A DNA stretch of 64,000 nt from Salinicola avicenniae (GCF_023736115.1 NZ_JAKQZC010000005.1:62001-126000); one strand, 5' to 3'; positions 48,729-62,690 are shown, counted from the first letter of the stretch. Numbers and translations: made by a program. Notes: a model not told the origin generated them from the letters alone.

Positions 48729-48983
48729 ATGATCGGCCGACTGGTTGCCTGGCTGATGACGGCGCTGATCCAGTGCTATCGCTACGGGATCAGCCCCCTG
48801 CTCGGTCCTCGCTGTCGTTTCTGGCCTACCTGTTCAAGCTATGCGCTGGAAGCCATTCGCCTTCATGGCCCGTGGCGTGGTGGCTGGCTGGCCATCAAGC
48901 GCATCGGCAAGTGTCACCCATTGCATTCAGGCGGCGTGGATCCCGTGCCGGAACCGCGCTGCTGTCAGGCCCCTGACGACTGA
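48729..48983 (+). CDS. yidD: Membrane protein insertion efficiency factor YidD
   Basis: 84 residues. The hallmark core [30 protein letters not shown], with two conserved cysteines, is complete, as is [15 protein letters not shown]. The N-terminus forms an amphipathic membrane-binding helix. YidD is normally encoded between rnpA and yidC near the origin; here it follows hisI by nine bases, so it is displaced or duplicated. The product assists Sec/YidC membrane protein insertion in E. coli. Confidence 0.93.
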   Translation: MIGRLVAWLMTALIQCYRYGISPLLGPRCRFWPTCSSYALEAIRLHGPWRGGWLAIKRIGKCHPLHSGGVDPVPEPRCCQAPDD

Positions 48984-48992
48984 ATCGCGATT

Positions 48993-49421
48993 TCAGTGTC
49001 TGACGGTTTCCGCATCCGCACGTTGTGCGACGGCGTAGATCCGTTCGAGCATGGCATGCAGACCGTTGCTGCGCGTTGGCGATAGATGCTTGTCGAGCCC
49101 CAGTTCGTTCAGGAATGTTGGCTCGCTGGCCGTAATCTCCGCCGGCTCGCGGTTATCGTAAATGCGCATCAGGATGGCAATCAGCCCACTCACGATGGCG
49201 GCATCCGAGGTCGCTCGAAAATGCAACCGCCCTGCTTCTTGAGTCGAATACAGCCAGACGTTTGACTGACAGCCTTCTATCTTGAACTCCGGTGTTCTCG
49301 CGGCCTCCGGATACTCCGGTAGCTGTTTCCCCATATCGATGATGTATTGATAACGATCCATCCAGTTATCGAACATCGAGAACTCGTCGGCCAATTCGGC
49401 CTGGGCCTGTTCGGTACTCAT
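48993..49421 (-). CDS. sufE: Cysteine desulfuration protein SufE
   Basis: 142 residues. It accepts sulfur from the SufS (or CsdA) cysteine desulfurase; the persulfide-carrying Cys is C51 in FKIEGCQSNVW. The sequence MDRYQYIIDMGKQLPEYPEAAR and SEPTFLNELGLDKHLSPTRSNGL are characteristic. The gene is solitary, with no suf operon next to it. It converges with yidD and is divergent from the KfrA-like gene, sharing a 184-base intergenic region. Confidence 0.93.
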   Translation of the reverse strand: MSTEQAQAELADEFSMFDNWMDRYQYIIDMGKQLPEYPEAARTPEFKIEGCQSNVWLYSTQEAGRLHFRATSDAAIVSGLIAILMRIYDNREPAEITASEPTFLNELGLDKHLSPTRSNGLHAMLERIYAVAQRADAETVRH

Positions 49422-49514
49422 AATCTCTCCCGGTCAACGACCTCTTATTATACGGGCTGTCGGAGTACGACCCCAACGTTTCGAGTCGACTCCCCTATCA
49501 GGCCTTACAGTTTG

Positions 49515-49543
49515 TTACGTATCCCTCTTACGTAAATGACGTA
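49515..49543. promoter_or_regulatory. Repeated TACGTA elements before the KfrA-like gene
   Basis: TTACGTA (49515-49521), TTACGTAA (49528-49535, palindromic) and TGACGTA (49537-49543) cluster in 29 bases, 63 bases before the kfrA-like ATG. They are candidates for binding of the KfrA-like protein to its own promoter. Confidence 0.5.
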
Positions 49544-49605
49544 TGCTGAGACCGAAAGTGGGCATCAGACCCGCCATCACGATATAGCACGCAAGGGAAT
49601 CCCGC

Positions 49606-50577
49606 ATGGCACGTAACGGTATCCGCTATGACGATGTCTGTCGCGCCGTCGACTCGCTCCAGCAGCGTGGCGACGCGGTCAGCGTCCAGAAAGTTCGCGA
49701 GTTCCTGGGCACCGGGAGCTACACCACGATCAGCGACCACCTCCGCGAGTGGCGCCTTCGCCAAGGCGGTGATGCAGCGCACGCCATCCCGCGTAACCTG
49801 GATCGTCCCGAGTCGCTGGACGCATGGGTGGCCGATATCTGGGACAAGGCGCAGCAGGCGGCGTACGAGAAGCTTGCCGTCTATCGTCAGGAGGCAGACG
49901 AACAGATTCGTGAAGCCGACGAAGCCAGTCACCGTGCCCGTCGCGAGTGCGAGGATGCGGAGCAGCGGCTGGAGGCGCTCAACGAACATATGCTGCGCCT
50001 GCAGGAACGCTTCGAGAACAAGACCACGGAGGCTGCGCATCTACAGGCCGAGCTACAAACCTTGAAGTCGGCCCAGAGCCAGCAGCAGAAACGTATCAAT
50101 CAGCTAGAACAGGCATGCCAGCGACATCAGCAGAGTCTCGAACAGTCCGAGAAGAATCATCGTGAAGCGACGGCCAAGCAGCAGCAAGCGCACCAGACCA
50201 AGCTGGCCCAGGAAGAAAAACGCCACGAGTCAGCCGAATCCCGCCTGATGAGCCTGCTGGACGACGCACGTCAGGAGCGGCTGAAGCAGGAAAAGCAGTA
50301 TGAGCAACGCTTGGCCTCGCTCGATCAGCGCTGCGAGCGCTTGCAGCTCGATCTGAACGAACAGCGCCGTCAGTACGGTCAGCTGCAGGAATCCCAGCGT
50401 AACGAAAAGGCGCACATGGAGCAGGTCGAGAGCGAGAAACGCGTCAGCGACGACCGCTTGCGCACGGTGCAGCAGGAGAAGCAGCGCCTGGAAAGCGAGC
50501 TGAAAAATCTGCGCAACGCCAATCGGGAGCTGCACGAGCGGTTATCACGCGCCGCCCTGCCGCCGACGGCCTCCTGA
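49606..50577 (+). CDS. KfrA-type DNA-binding coiled-coil protein
   Basis: 323 residues. The N-terminal domain (about 1-115) matches KfrA_N: YDDVCRAVDSLQQRGDAVSVQKVREFLGTGSYTTISDHLREWR is a helix-turn-helix-bearing region seen in plasmid KfrA proteins. The rest (about 85-315) is a long Gln/Glu/Arg-rich coiled coil. On plasmids such as RK2, KfrA binds its own promoter and supports stable inheritance, perhaps as an alternative scaffold. This copy appears chromosomal, among core genes, without parA/B or other plasmid genes nearby. Role unknown; nucleoid organisation or regulation is possible. Confidence 0.85.
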   Translation: MARNGIRYDDVCRAVDSLQQRGDAVSVQKVREFLGTGSYTTISDHLREWRLRQGGDAAHAIPRNLDRPESLDAWVADIWDKAQQAAYEKLAVYRQEADEQIREADEASHRARRECEDAEQRLEALNEHMLRLQERFENKTTEAAHLQAELQTLKSAQSQQQKRINQLEQACQRHQQSLEQSEKNHREATAKQQQAHQTKLAQEEKRHESAESRLMSLLDDARQERLKQEKQYEQRLASLDQRCERLQLDLNEQRRQYGQLQESQRNEKAHMEQVESEKRVSDDRLRTVQQEKQRLESELKNLRNANRELHERLSRAALPPTAS

Positions 50578-50604
50578 GGTTCTTTCCTTTTCTAGGGTTC
50601 TTCC

Positions 50605-51591
50605 CTACTTTCCCGCCTGGCCCGTTGCTGGCAGCAGGCCCTTCTCTTCGTAATAACGCCGCGCCCCTGGATGCAGGGGCGCGGTGAGCCCTGCCGTGAC
50701 CATGGCCTCGGGTGAAAGGGTCGACAGCGACGGATGGGCCTGCCTGAAAGTATCCAGATGATCGAACACTGCCGCCACCAGATCGTAAATCTGCTGCGCG
50801 TCTACATCTGCCCGGGTTATCAGCGTGGCCCGCACACCGAAAGTGGCAGTGTCTTCCGGGGTATTGGCATAAGTCCCCCCGGGGATCGACGTCAGACTGT
50901 AGAAAGGCGCGCGGGTCAGCAGCGCGTCGACGTCCGCCCCGGCGACCTCGACCAGATGGGCGTTGCAGCGTCGTGTGGCCTCATCGATCGCCTGCGAGGG
51001 ATGGCCGACCACGTAGAAAAACGCATCCAGTCGGCCGTCGCACATGACGCTTGTCATGTCGGCAGGCCGAAGCTCGGCAGCGACATCGTAGATGCCCTCG
51101 GTTTCGCCCCGGATGTCGAGCAGCGCGCTGAGGGTGGCGCGATGCCCGGAACCGGGGTTGCCGACATTAACGCGGTGCCCGGCCAGGTCATCGAAGCGCT
51201 GGATGTTCGGTGGCGTTGCTACGACCGTGAAGGCTTCCGCGTGCAGTGAAAAAAGCGAGCGCAGCTCCGGGCTCGGGCCGCTGTCGTAGAACTCACCCTC
51301 GCCGCGAAGCGCGGCATATTGAATATCGGACTGGACGATGCCGACATCGAGATCACCGGTGCGCACGCCTTGGGCGTTGTAGATCGAGCCGCCCGTGGAG
51401 AGGGCCTGACAGGCCTTGCCGGTCGTTTCCTGGTAGCGCTGGCAGATGGCCCTGCCCTCGGGCAGATAGACACCGGCTGCGCCGCCCGTGCCCAGCCGGA
51501 GCGCTTCGCCGGCGTGAGCGTCGCTGACGCTCGCGATCCACACCGCGATGGCACCCAGGAGGTGAGCCGAAAGAGATTTGGCGTGCGGCAT
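50605..51591 (-). CDS. TAXI-family TRAP transporter solute receptor, orphan
   Basis: 328 residues, periplasmic. A signal peptide (about 1-27, ending DAHA) is followed by the TAXI fold: LRLGTGGAAGVYLPEGRAICQRY, then LSTGGSIYNAQGVRTGDLDVGIVQSD and VNVGNPGSGHRAT. TAXI receptors deliver solutes (for example glutamate or dicarboxylates) to TRAP membrane subunits. No such membrane gene is adjacent: the neighbours are kfrA-like and nfuA. I start at 51591, with GGGGAG six bases upstream; an open frame continues to 51633. Confidence 0.9.
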   Translation of the reverse strand: MPHAKSLSAHLLGAIAVWIASVSDAHAGEALRLGTGGAAGVYLPEGRAICQRYQETTGKACQALSTGGSIYNAQGVRTGDLDVGIVQSDIQYAALRGEGEFYDSGPSPELRSLFSLHAEAFTVVATPPNIQRFDDLAGHRVNVGNPGSGHRATLSALLDIRGETEGIYDVAAELRPADMTSVMCDGRLDAFFYVVGHPSQAIDEATRRCNAHLVEVAGADVDALLTRAPFYSLTSIPGGTYANTPEDTATFGVRATLITRADVDAQQIYDLVAAVFDHLDTFRQAHPSLSTLSPEAMVTAGLTAPLHPGARRYYEEKGLLPATGQAGK

Positions 51592-51761
51592 GAGGCTCCC
51601 CGCGGTCAGTGGTAGAAGCCCTATCGCTATCATTGGACGGGGAAAAGCACAATGCTTTCAATCGGCCGGCAACAGATTGCCGGCCGATAGACGTTTGAGT
51701 CGCCAAGCAATGCTGGCGTTCTCAGCCTTTACCGCACGCGAGAAGTCGGCGTTCGTAGGGA

Positions 51762-52349
51762 TCAGTAGTAGGCGTTGGTAGTATCGGTGTGGTCGGTAAC
51801 GTCGCGGATACCTGCAAGCTCCGGAATTCGCTCCATCAGCGTACGTTCGACGCCCTCTTTCAGCGTCAGATCGACCGCGGCACAGCCCTGGCACCCCCCG
51901 CCGAACTGCAGCACGGCGACCGGCTCTTCCGTCAATTGGATCAGCCGGATCTCACCGCCATGGGCTGCCAGCCCCGGGTTGATCTCACTGTAGAGGATAT
52001 AGTTGATGCGATCTTCCAGCGGGCTGTCGGCGTTGACCTTGGGCATCTTGGCATTGGGCGCCTTGATCGTCAGCTGGCCACCCATGCGATCGGCGTTGAA
52101 GTCGACCACTGCCTCTTCCAGGAACGGCACACTGTTCTTGTCGAGAAAGACATCGAACTTCGGCAGCGACAGTTTTTCATCGCTGGGCTCTTCTTCGCCG
52201 GGGCGGCAGTAGGCCAAGCAGGTTTCCGCGTAAGGCGTGCCCGGCTGGGTGATGAACACACGGACGGCGATATCGTCGACATCCTGCTTGGCCAACAGTT
52301 CGGCCAGATACTCCTGACCGCTTTCGGTGATCTGTATCGGTTGACTCAT
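51762..52349 (-). CDS. nfuA: Fe-S biogenesis protein NfuA
   Basis: 195 residues. It carries and delivers 4Fe-4S clusters. The N-terminal degenerate A-type domain (about 1-95) begins [15 protein letters not shown]; the C-terminal Nfu domain contains the CxxC cluster ligand site in [17 protein letters not shown]. Length and layout equal E. coli NfuA (191). The gene is solitary; sufE is 2.3 kb away. Confidence 0.95.
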   Translation of the reverse strand: MSQPIQITESGQEYLAELLAKQDVDDIAVRVFITQPGTPYAETCLAYCRPGEEEPSDEKLSLPKFDVFLDKNSVPFLEEAVVDFNADRMGGQLTIKAPNAKMPKVNADSPLEDRINYILYSEINPGLAAHGGEIRLIQLTEEPVAVLQFGGGCQGCAAVDLTLKEGVERTLMERIPELAGIRDVTDHTDTTNAYY

Positions 52350-52574
52350 GACTCTGAGAACTCTGCTTGAGATGTGCTGCTATGGTAGGAAAAAGCGCCT
52401 ACCAAGACAATCCCGAGTGATTTAGTCAAGAAAAACCGACGCGCGAGGATCACCCCGCTTGCCGAGCCCTTTGCATGGCTCTCTTCGCGCTAGACGCTTT
52501 CTGATATCCTGTCGCCCCCGCGCGTGGCGCCCGATGCGCGCGCAGGCCACTCAACGCCGCCGGAGACCCTCTGC

Positions 52575-56309
<3,735 letters not shown>

Positions 56310-56369
56310 CAGCTATCGATGACGGCACGGTGAAAAGAGATATAACACTTAAGAAAAGAACTATGAGTA

Positions 56370-56390
56370 TTTATTCTTTTGTAGAATAAA
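56370..56390. promoter_or_regulatory. Inverted repeat upstream of the sulfite reductase gene
   Basis: TTTATTCT / AGAATAAA, a perfect eight-base inverted repeat with a five-base spacer, lies 56 bases before the start codon in an AT-rich stretch. The position and AT-rich dyad suit a CysB-like regulator, but the site is not diagnostic. Confidence 0.4.
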
Positions 56391-56445
56391 GCGCACGCGT
56401 TAAGGTGCCCTCATTGGCAATCCATGACTAGCAGGATTAGGCCCG

Positions 56446-58098
56446 ATGTATCGTTACGACTCTTATGATCAGACGCTCGTCGACGAGCGCGTGGCACAGT
56501 TTCGCGATCAAATGGACCGCTATCTGGCCGGCAAGCTGGGTGAAGAGGAGTTTCGCCCCGTACGGCTCCAGAACGGCCTCTATATCCAGCGTCACGCGCC
56601 GATGCTGCGTATTGCGATCCCCTACGGCATGCTCAGCAGTGATCAGCTACGCGCGCTGGCCGCCATCACGCGCCGCTACGACCGTGGTTACGGTCACTTC
56701 ACCACGCGTCAGAATCTGCAGCTCAACTGGCCGGCTCTCGAGGATGTACCCGAGATCCTCGCCGACCTGGCCCAGGTGCAGATGCATGCCATCCAGACCA
56801 GCGGCAATTGTATTCGCAACACGACCAGCGACCAGTTCGCCGGTATCGCCACGGATGAGGTGGTCGATCCCCGGCCGTGGTGCGAGCTGATCCGGCAGTG
56901 GTCGACCCTGCATCCGGAATTTGCCTATCTGCCACGCAAGTTCAAGATTGCGGTCACGGGAGCAACCGAGGATCGCGCGGCGATTCATGTTCATGATATC
57001 GGCCTTCGCCTCTGGCTGAACGATGCCGGTGAGCTGCGCTTCCGCGTGCTGGCAGGTGGCGGTATGGGGCGCACGCCGATGATCGGCGAGGTGATTCGCG
57101 ACGACCTGCCCTGGCAACATCTGCTGACCTATCTGGAAGCTGTGGTCCGGGTCTACAACCAGTTCGGCCGCCGGGACAACAAGTTCAAGGCGCGCATCAA
57201 GATTCTGGTCAAGGCATTGGGCGTCGAGGAGTTCTCGCGGCGCGTCGAGGCCGAGTGGGCACATCTCAAGGATGGCAGTCAGACGCTCGACGAGGAGACG
57301 ATCGAGTCCGCTCGGTCACACTTTCCCGAGCCGGCGCGCCGTCCGGTGGCTGAGTCAGCCGTGGTGACCTTCGAGCAGCTGCGCCGCGACAACCGCGCCT
57401 TCTCGCGTTTCGTGACCAACAATGTCATGGATCACAAGGTGCCTGGCTACAAGGCGGTCACGCTTTCGCTCAAGCGCCATGAACACGCGCCCGGCGATGT
57501 AACCGCCGACCAGATGGATGCGGTGGCCGATCTTGCCGAGACGTTCGGTTTCGGCGAACTGCGCGTGACTCACGAGCAGAACCTGGTGCTCTCCGATGTA
57601 CCGGTCGACGAGATCGAAGCGCTCTGGCAGCAGCTCGAGGCACTGGGCATGGCCAACCCGACGGTCGGCACGCTGAACGACATCATCTGTTGCCCCGGTG
57701 GCGACTACTGCTCATTGGCGAATGCTGTCTCGATCCCGATCGCTCAGGCCATCCAGGAGCGTTTCGACGATCTGGACTATCTCTACGATCTGGGGCCGAT
57801 CGATCTCAATATCTCCGGCTGCATGAATGCCTGCGGACACCATCATGTCGGTAATATCGGTATTCTCGGCGTCGACAAGAAAGGCGAGGAGTATTACCAG
57901 ATCTCGCTGGGTGGCAACGCAAACGACAACGTGTCGCTCGGCAAGATTCTCGGCCCCTCCTTCTATCGTGAGGATGTGCCGGGCGTGATCGACAAGGTCC
58001 TGCAAGTCTATGTCGAGAAGCGCCTCGAGGACGAACATTTCCTCGACACTTATCGCCGTATCGGTCACCAGCCTTTCAAGGAGAGGGTCTATGCCTGA
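56446..58098 (+). CDS. Siroheme-dependent nitrite/sulfite reductase (CysI-like)
   Basis: 550 residues. It reduces sulfite to sulfide in assimilatory sulfur metabolism; nitrite is an alternative substrate by sequence alone. The 4Fe-4S/siroheme cysteines are C416 and C422 (CCPGGDYC) and C459 and C463 (NISGCMNACGHH). Siroheme-contacting segment YGHFTTRQNLQLNWPALED and GNCIRNTTSDQFAG are conserved. The gene overlaps the DUF934 gene by eight bases; this pairing is typical of assimilatory sulfite reductase in pseudomonads and relatives, which favours sulfite. ATG at 56446 starts MYRYDSYDQ. Confidence 0.93.
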   Translation: MYRYDSYDQTLVDERVAQFRDQMDRYLAGKLGEEEFRPVRLQNGLYIQRHAPMLRIAIPYGMLSSDQLRALAAITRRYDRGYGHFTTRQNLQLNWPALEDVPEILADLAQVQMHAIQTSGNCIRNTTSDQFAGIATDEVVDPRPWCELIRQWSTLHPEFAYLPRKFKIAVTGATEDRAAIHVHDIGLRLWLNDAGELRFRVLAGGGMGRTPMIGEVIRDDLPWQHLLTYLEAVVRVYNQFGRRDNKFKARIKILVKALGVEEFSRRVEAEWAHLKDGSQTLDEETIESARSHFPEPARRPVAESAVVTFEQLRRDNRAFSRFVTNNVMDHKVPGYKAVTLSLKRHEHAPGDVTADQMDAVADLAETFGFGELRVTHEQNLVLSDVPVDEIEALWQQLEALGMANPTVGTLNDIICCPGGDYCSLANAVSIPIAQAIQERFDDLDYLYDLGPIDLNISGCMNACGHHHVGNIGILGVDKKGEEYYQISLGGNANDNVSLGKILGPSFYREDVPGVIDKVLQVYVEKRLEDEHFLDTYRRIGHQPFKERVYA

Positions 58099-58648
58099 GT
58101 CCGACGTTCACTCCGCCAACGACGCGCCGGCCGTCGAAGAGGTAGTCACCGCGACGCAGGCACTGATCAAGCTGGGGCAGCACGTTACCGATACCTGGGT
58201 TCTCTCCCGCGATGAAGCGAGCGTGCCGGAGAGCCGCCCTGCCATCGTGCCGTTGGCGGTATGGCAGCAGCAGGCGAACCGGGATGAACTGGCCCCTTGG
58301 CTGTCGAGCGACACCGAATTGACCGCGCCTTTGGCAGAGGAGCTGGAGCAGGCGGCATTGGTCGCCATCGATTTCCCTGCCTTCACCGACGGCCGTGGCT
58401 ACACGCTTGCGCGTCTCCTACGAGAACGCTTCGGCTACGCCGGGGAAATTCGCGCCATCGGCGACGTGCTGATCGATCAGCTCTACTATATGACCCGCTG
58501 CGGCTTCGATGCCCTCGCCCTGCGTGACGATCAGGACGTCGAGGCGGCGCTGGCCGCCTTGCAGGCCTTCTCGGTCAGCTATCAGCCGGCGGTCGATCTG
58601 CATGAGCCGCTGTTCGTGCGTCGCCGGCGTGAGCGTCAGGCAGGATAG
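58091..58648 (+). CDS. DUF934 protein, sulfite-reduction partner
   Basis: 185 residues. Family DUF934 proteins are almost always encoded behind a CysI-like sulfite reductase; here the genes overlap by eight bases. The conserved core FPAFTDGRGYTLARLLRERFGYAGEIRAIGDVLIDQLYYMTRCGFDAL (about residues 97-144) is present. Its biochemical function has not been defined; an accessory role in sulfite or adenylylsulfate reduction is inferred from context. A terminator follows after 23 bases. Confidence 0.9.
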   Translation: MPESDVHSANDAPAVEEVVTATQALIKLGQHVTDTWVLSRDEASVPESRPAIVPLAVWQQQANRDELAPWLSSDTELTAPLAEELEQAALVAIDFPAFTDGRGYTLARLLRERFGYAGEIRAIGDVLIDQLYYMTRCGFDALALRDDQDVEAALAALQAFSVSYQPAVDLHEPLFVRRRRERQAG

Positions 58649-58671
58649 ACGCCCAACGCCCTGCCGTATCG

Positions 58672-58710
58672 AAAACGCCCCCGGCCAGCTTGGTCGGGGG
58701 CGTTTTTCGT
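58672..58710. terminator. Intrinsic terminator after the sulfite reductase operon
   Basis: AAAACGCCCCCGGCC / GGTCGGGGGCGTTTT, a 15-base stem with one G-U pair and a five-base loop, followed by TTTTTC. The A-run on its left lets it also act on the opposing smr transcript. Confidence 0.85.
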
Positions 58711-58739
58711 GATGACGTCGCGGTGAGAGAGCGTCGTGC

Positions 58740-59336
58740 TTAGCCCCGCCGTTTTTGCTGGCGTTCGCGGTTGCGCGCTCGCGCGCGCTCCGATTTCCGC
58801 AACATGACATAGGTAGCACCCAGTCCGCCTTGCTGCGTCGGGGCCGAGCTGAAGGCCTGCACCGGCTCGATCTGCATCAGCCAGTGAAATAGATAGGAGC
58901 GCACCACATTGGCCTTGCCGTCGTCCTCGGCGGAACGTCCATGCACGATCATCACGCTGCGCAGGTCATGCTCGTAGGCCTCCCTGAGGAAGCGGAAGAC
59001 TTCTCGACGACAATCGATGACCGGCAGGCGCATGATGTGCAGGCGTGCTTCGGCCTCGTAGCCGCCTTGGCGCAAGCGCTCCAGAACGCCAATCTGGATC
59101 CCGTCGCGACGATACTCGATGGGATCGTGAGCGCCGACAAGGTCCACGAACTCGTCGGATAGGAAGTCGCGTTCGTCTTCGCCCGCCCGTTGCGCACTCT
59201 CTCTTCGAGCCAGCTGTGCGTCGGAAGGCGTTTGCCGTTGCCGGTTCACGGTCGCCTTCCCGCCACTCTTTAGAGGGCGAACGTCGTTACCCAGCGCTTG
59301 GCGGAATGCCTGAAAGTCATTGGCGGCTTGGCTCAT
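58740..59336 (-). CDS. Smr-domain protein (SmrA/YfcN-like)
   Basis: 198 residues. The C-terminal Smr domain (about 95-185) has RLHIMRLPVIDCRREVFRFLREAYEHDLRSVMIVHGRS, where the usual LDLHG and HGRG motifs read RLHIM and HGRS. Smr proteins are small nucleases or nucleic-acid binding modules; SmrA of E. coli has DNA endonuclease activity, while SmrB cleaves mRNA at collided ribosomes. The start at 59336 has GGAGGAAG upstream; the frame extends to 59474 without support. It is divergent from the GGCT-like gene. Confidence 0.87.
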   Translation of the reverse strand: MSQAANDFQAFRQALGNDVRPLKSGGKATVNRQRQTPSDAQLARRESAQRAGEDERDFLSDEFVDLVGAHDPIEYRRDGIQIGVLERLRQGGYEAEARLHIMRLPVIDCRREVFRFLREAYEHDLRSVMIVHGRSAEDDGKANVVRSYLFHWLMQIEPVQAFSSAPTQQGGLGATYVMLRKSERARARNRERQQKRRG

Positions 59337-59488
59337 GAGGACTTCCTCCGTGGATACCGTCAGATGAATCCGGTGACAGATTGATCCTAGCACGCACCAA
59401 GATTTGCGTAGCAAGTCGGGTATGGGATCATTCTGGCGATATATCGATGGATGGCCGACCCGTATAGCCCGCATGACAAGGAGTTGAT

Positions 59489-59935
59489 ATGTCTCTGAAA
59501 CCGCGTTCGATGCGCCATCTGGTGTACCTGTTCCTGTTGTTGCTACTGACAGCGCTGATCAGTGGCGGCACCTATTTTTGGTATACCTTCATGAGTCCCT
59601 ACGGTTATGCGCCGAGTCAGCCGGTAGTGATTGATAGCCGTCTGGAGCGTCAGGATGTCTTTGTCTACGGGACGCTGCGTCAGCCGTGGCTGCGCTGGGT
59701 CATTATGGGATCTCCGCTTGAGACGCGCCCAGCCGTACTGCCGGGTTATCGTAAACAGGAGTTGGATATCGTCCCGGCCGATAGTGCGTCGACGTCGGGT
59801 GAGGTACTGACGGTGACACCCGAGGCTTTGAAAGCGCTGGATCGGTATGAGCGGGTTGGAGTCCGCTATCATCGCGACAACGTTAAATTGGCTGACGGTT
59901 CTATTGTCTGGGTTTACCGTCGAATCAGCGAGTAG
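59489..59935 (+). CDS. Membrane-anchored gamma-glutamylcyclotransferase-like protein
   Basis: 148 residues. An N-terminal membrane helix (about 10-32) is followed by a short GGCT/AIG2-like domain (about 55-148) with the diagnostic glycine loop VFVYGTLR (57-64) and the conserved GEVLTVTPEALKALDRYERVGVRYHR end. This fold catalyses or derives from gamma-glutamyl amine cyclisation. The membrane anchor would place the domain outside the cytoplasm, which is unusual for this family. AAGGAG lies seven bases before the ATG. Confidence 0.82.
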   Translation: MSLKPRSMRHLVYLFLLLLLTALISGGTYFWYTFMSPYGYAPSQPVVIDSRLERQDVFVYGTLRQPWLRWVIMGSPLETRPAVLPGYRKQELDIVPADSASTSGEVLTVTPEALKALDRYERVGVRYHRDNVKLADGSIVWVYRRISE

Positions 59936-59981
59936 ACCGTTGGTTCATATAATAGATAACGGTATAAAACCCGTATGAATG

Positions 59982-60009
59982 TTGTTGCATCCCTGACACT
60001 AGGTACAAT
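59982..60009 (+). promoter_or_regulatory. Candidate sigma70 promoter of the yfgD-wrbA operon
   Basis: TTGTTG (59982-59987) and TACAAT (60004-60009) with a 16-base spacer, ending 37 bases before the yfgD-like ATG. Confidence 0.5.
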
Positions 60010-60045
60010 AGATCCGAAACATCCCCATTGACTACACGGCTCCCG

Positions 60046-61439
<1,394 letters not shown>

Positions 61440-61443
<4 letters not shown>

Positions 61444-62690
61444 GACCGTCCAGCGTTCTGATTCTGGCCATGCTGGCGCTCAGCGTGGCCAGTAATCTCC
61501 TGGATTGGCCGATTTGGCCCGCCGCGGTACTGGCCTGGCTGGCAACGTTGCGGCTGTTCCGGCAATTGCCACGCACTTCACGACGGCAGGCGGGTATCCT
61601 TTTCGGTATCGGCATCGCGCTTTGGCTAGTCGCGCTCGCCCGCGGTACCGACTACCCACTGCTGGAAGCGCTGACCATCAACCAGTCGCTCCTGATGATG
61701 TTCGCCGGTGTCAGTTTTCTGACCATGGCAACACCGCGCCCTTCCCACGATGGGTGTCAGGCTGGCAGTCGACTGGGCACGATGATGGGCGCTCATCTGT
61801 TCGGTGCGGCGATCAACCTCTCGGTGGTGTTCCTGTTCGGCGAACGCATGCAGACGGCTGGGCGCCTGACGCGACCGCAGGCCCTGATCATTGGCCGCGG
61901 TTTCACCGCCGCCGCCGCCTGGTCACCCTTTTTTGTCGCCATGGGGGTCGCGCTCACTTACGCCCCCGGCCTGGACTATGTAGCACTTTTGCCGTGGGGC
62001 GTACTGGCTGCGGCGCTATTGCTTGTGCTGAACTATCTCGATGTCGCACGCTTGCGGCTGCCCTTCAGCGGTTATCCGATCGAAAAAAGCGCCTTACTGA
62101 TGCCTTGCGCCCTTGCCGTCATGGTCATCGGGCTTCATCTCATCTGGCCGGGTTTGTCGATCCCCTTGATCATCGCCATGGTCTCGCCGCTCTTCTCGTT
62201 TCTCCTGATGCCGCACGACGACCGTCGCGGTCGCATCCAGCGTCAGTTCACGCAGGGGCTGCAACGGCTGGCGCCGCAGTTCGCGCTGTTCCTGGCCGCC
62301 GGCGTCATCTCGACCGGATTGGCCGCGCTCCTTGTCAGCCTGCCCGACGGACTCGACCTACCGATAGCACATTTTGGTCACTGGCATGCCTGGTTTGCGC
62401 TCGGCGCTATCGTTGTCGTCTCCTTCACCGGGGTTCACCCCTTGATCGGCATTGCCACCCTCGCCCCGCTGCTGGTGCCACTGCAACCGGACCCGACGCT
62501 GCTCGGCATGCTATTCCTGATGTCCTGGGCGCTGGGCACTGGCAGCAGCCCGCTGTCCGGCAGCAATCTCGCCATTTGCGTGCGCTATCAGATTGCCGTG
62601 CGTGACATGCTGCGCTGGAATCTTCCCTATGCGTTGATCGGCTGGGCCTGTTGTGGGCTGGTCTTTGCCCTGCATGCCGCCATGACCTGA
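61440..62690 (+). CDS. Polytopic membrane protein, ion-transporter-like
   Basis: 416 residues with 10-12 predicted membrane helices. The motif GTGSSPLSGSNLAICVRYQ in the last third recalls the helix-breaking loop of Ion Transporter superfamily carriers (ArsB/NhaD/CitMHS relatives), but I do not recognise a specific family. No signal peptide. It is coupled by ATGA to DUF2069 and may thus be part of the yfgD-wrbA unit. Substrate unknown; an anion or organic acid is a guess from superfamily only. Confidence 0.75.

Noticed and set aside
52350-52574. Cobalamin or SAM riboswitch before metH
   Set aside because: The 225-base region has no B12-box-like or SAM-box-like conserved stretches that I can recognise.
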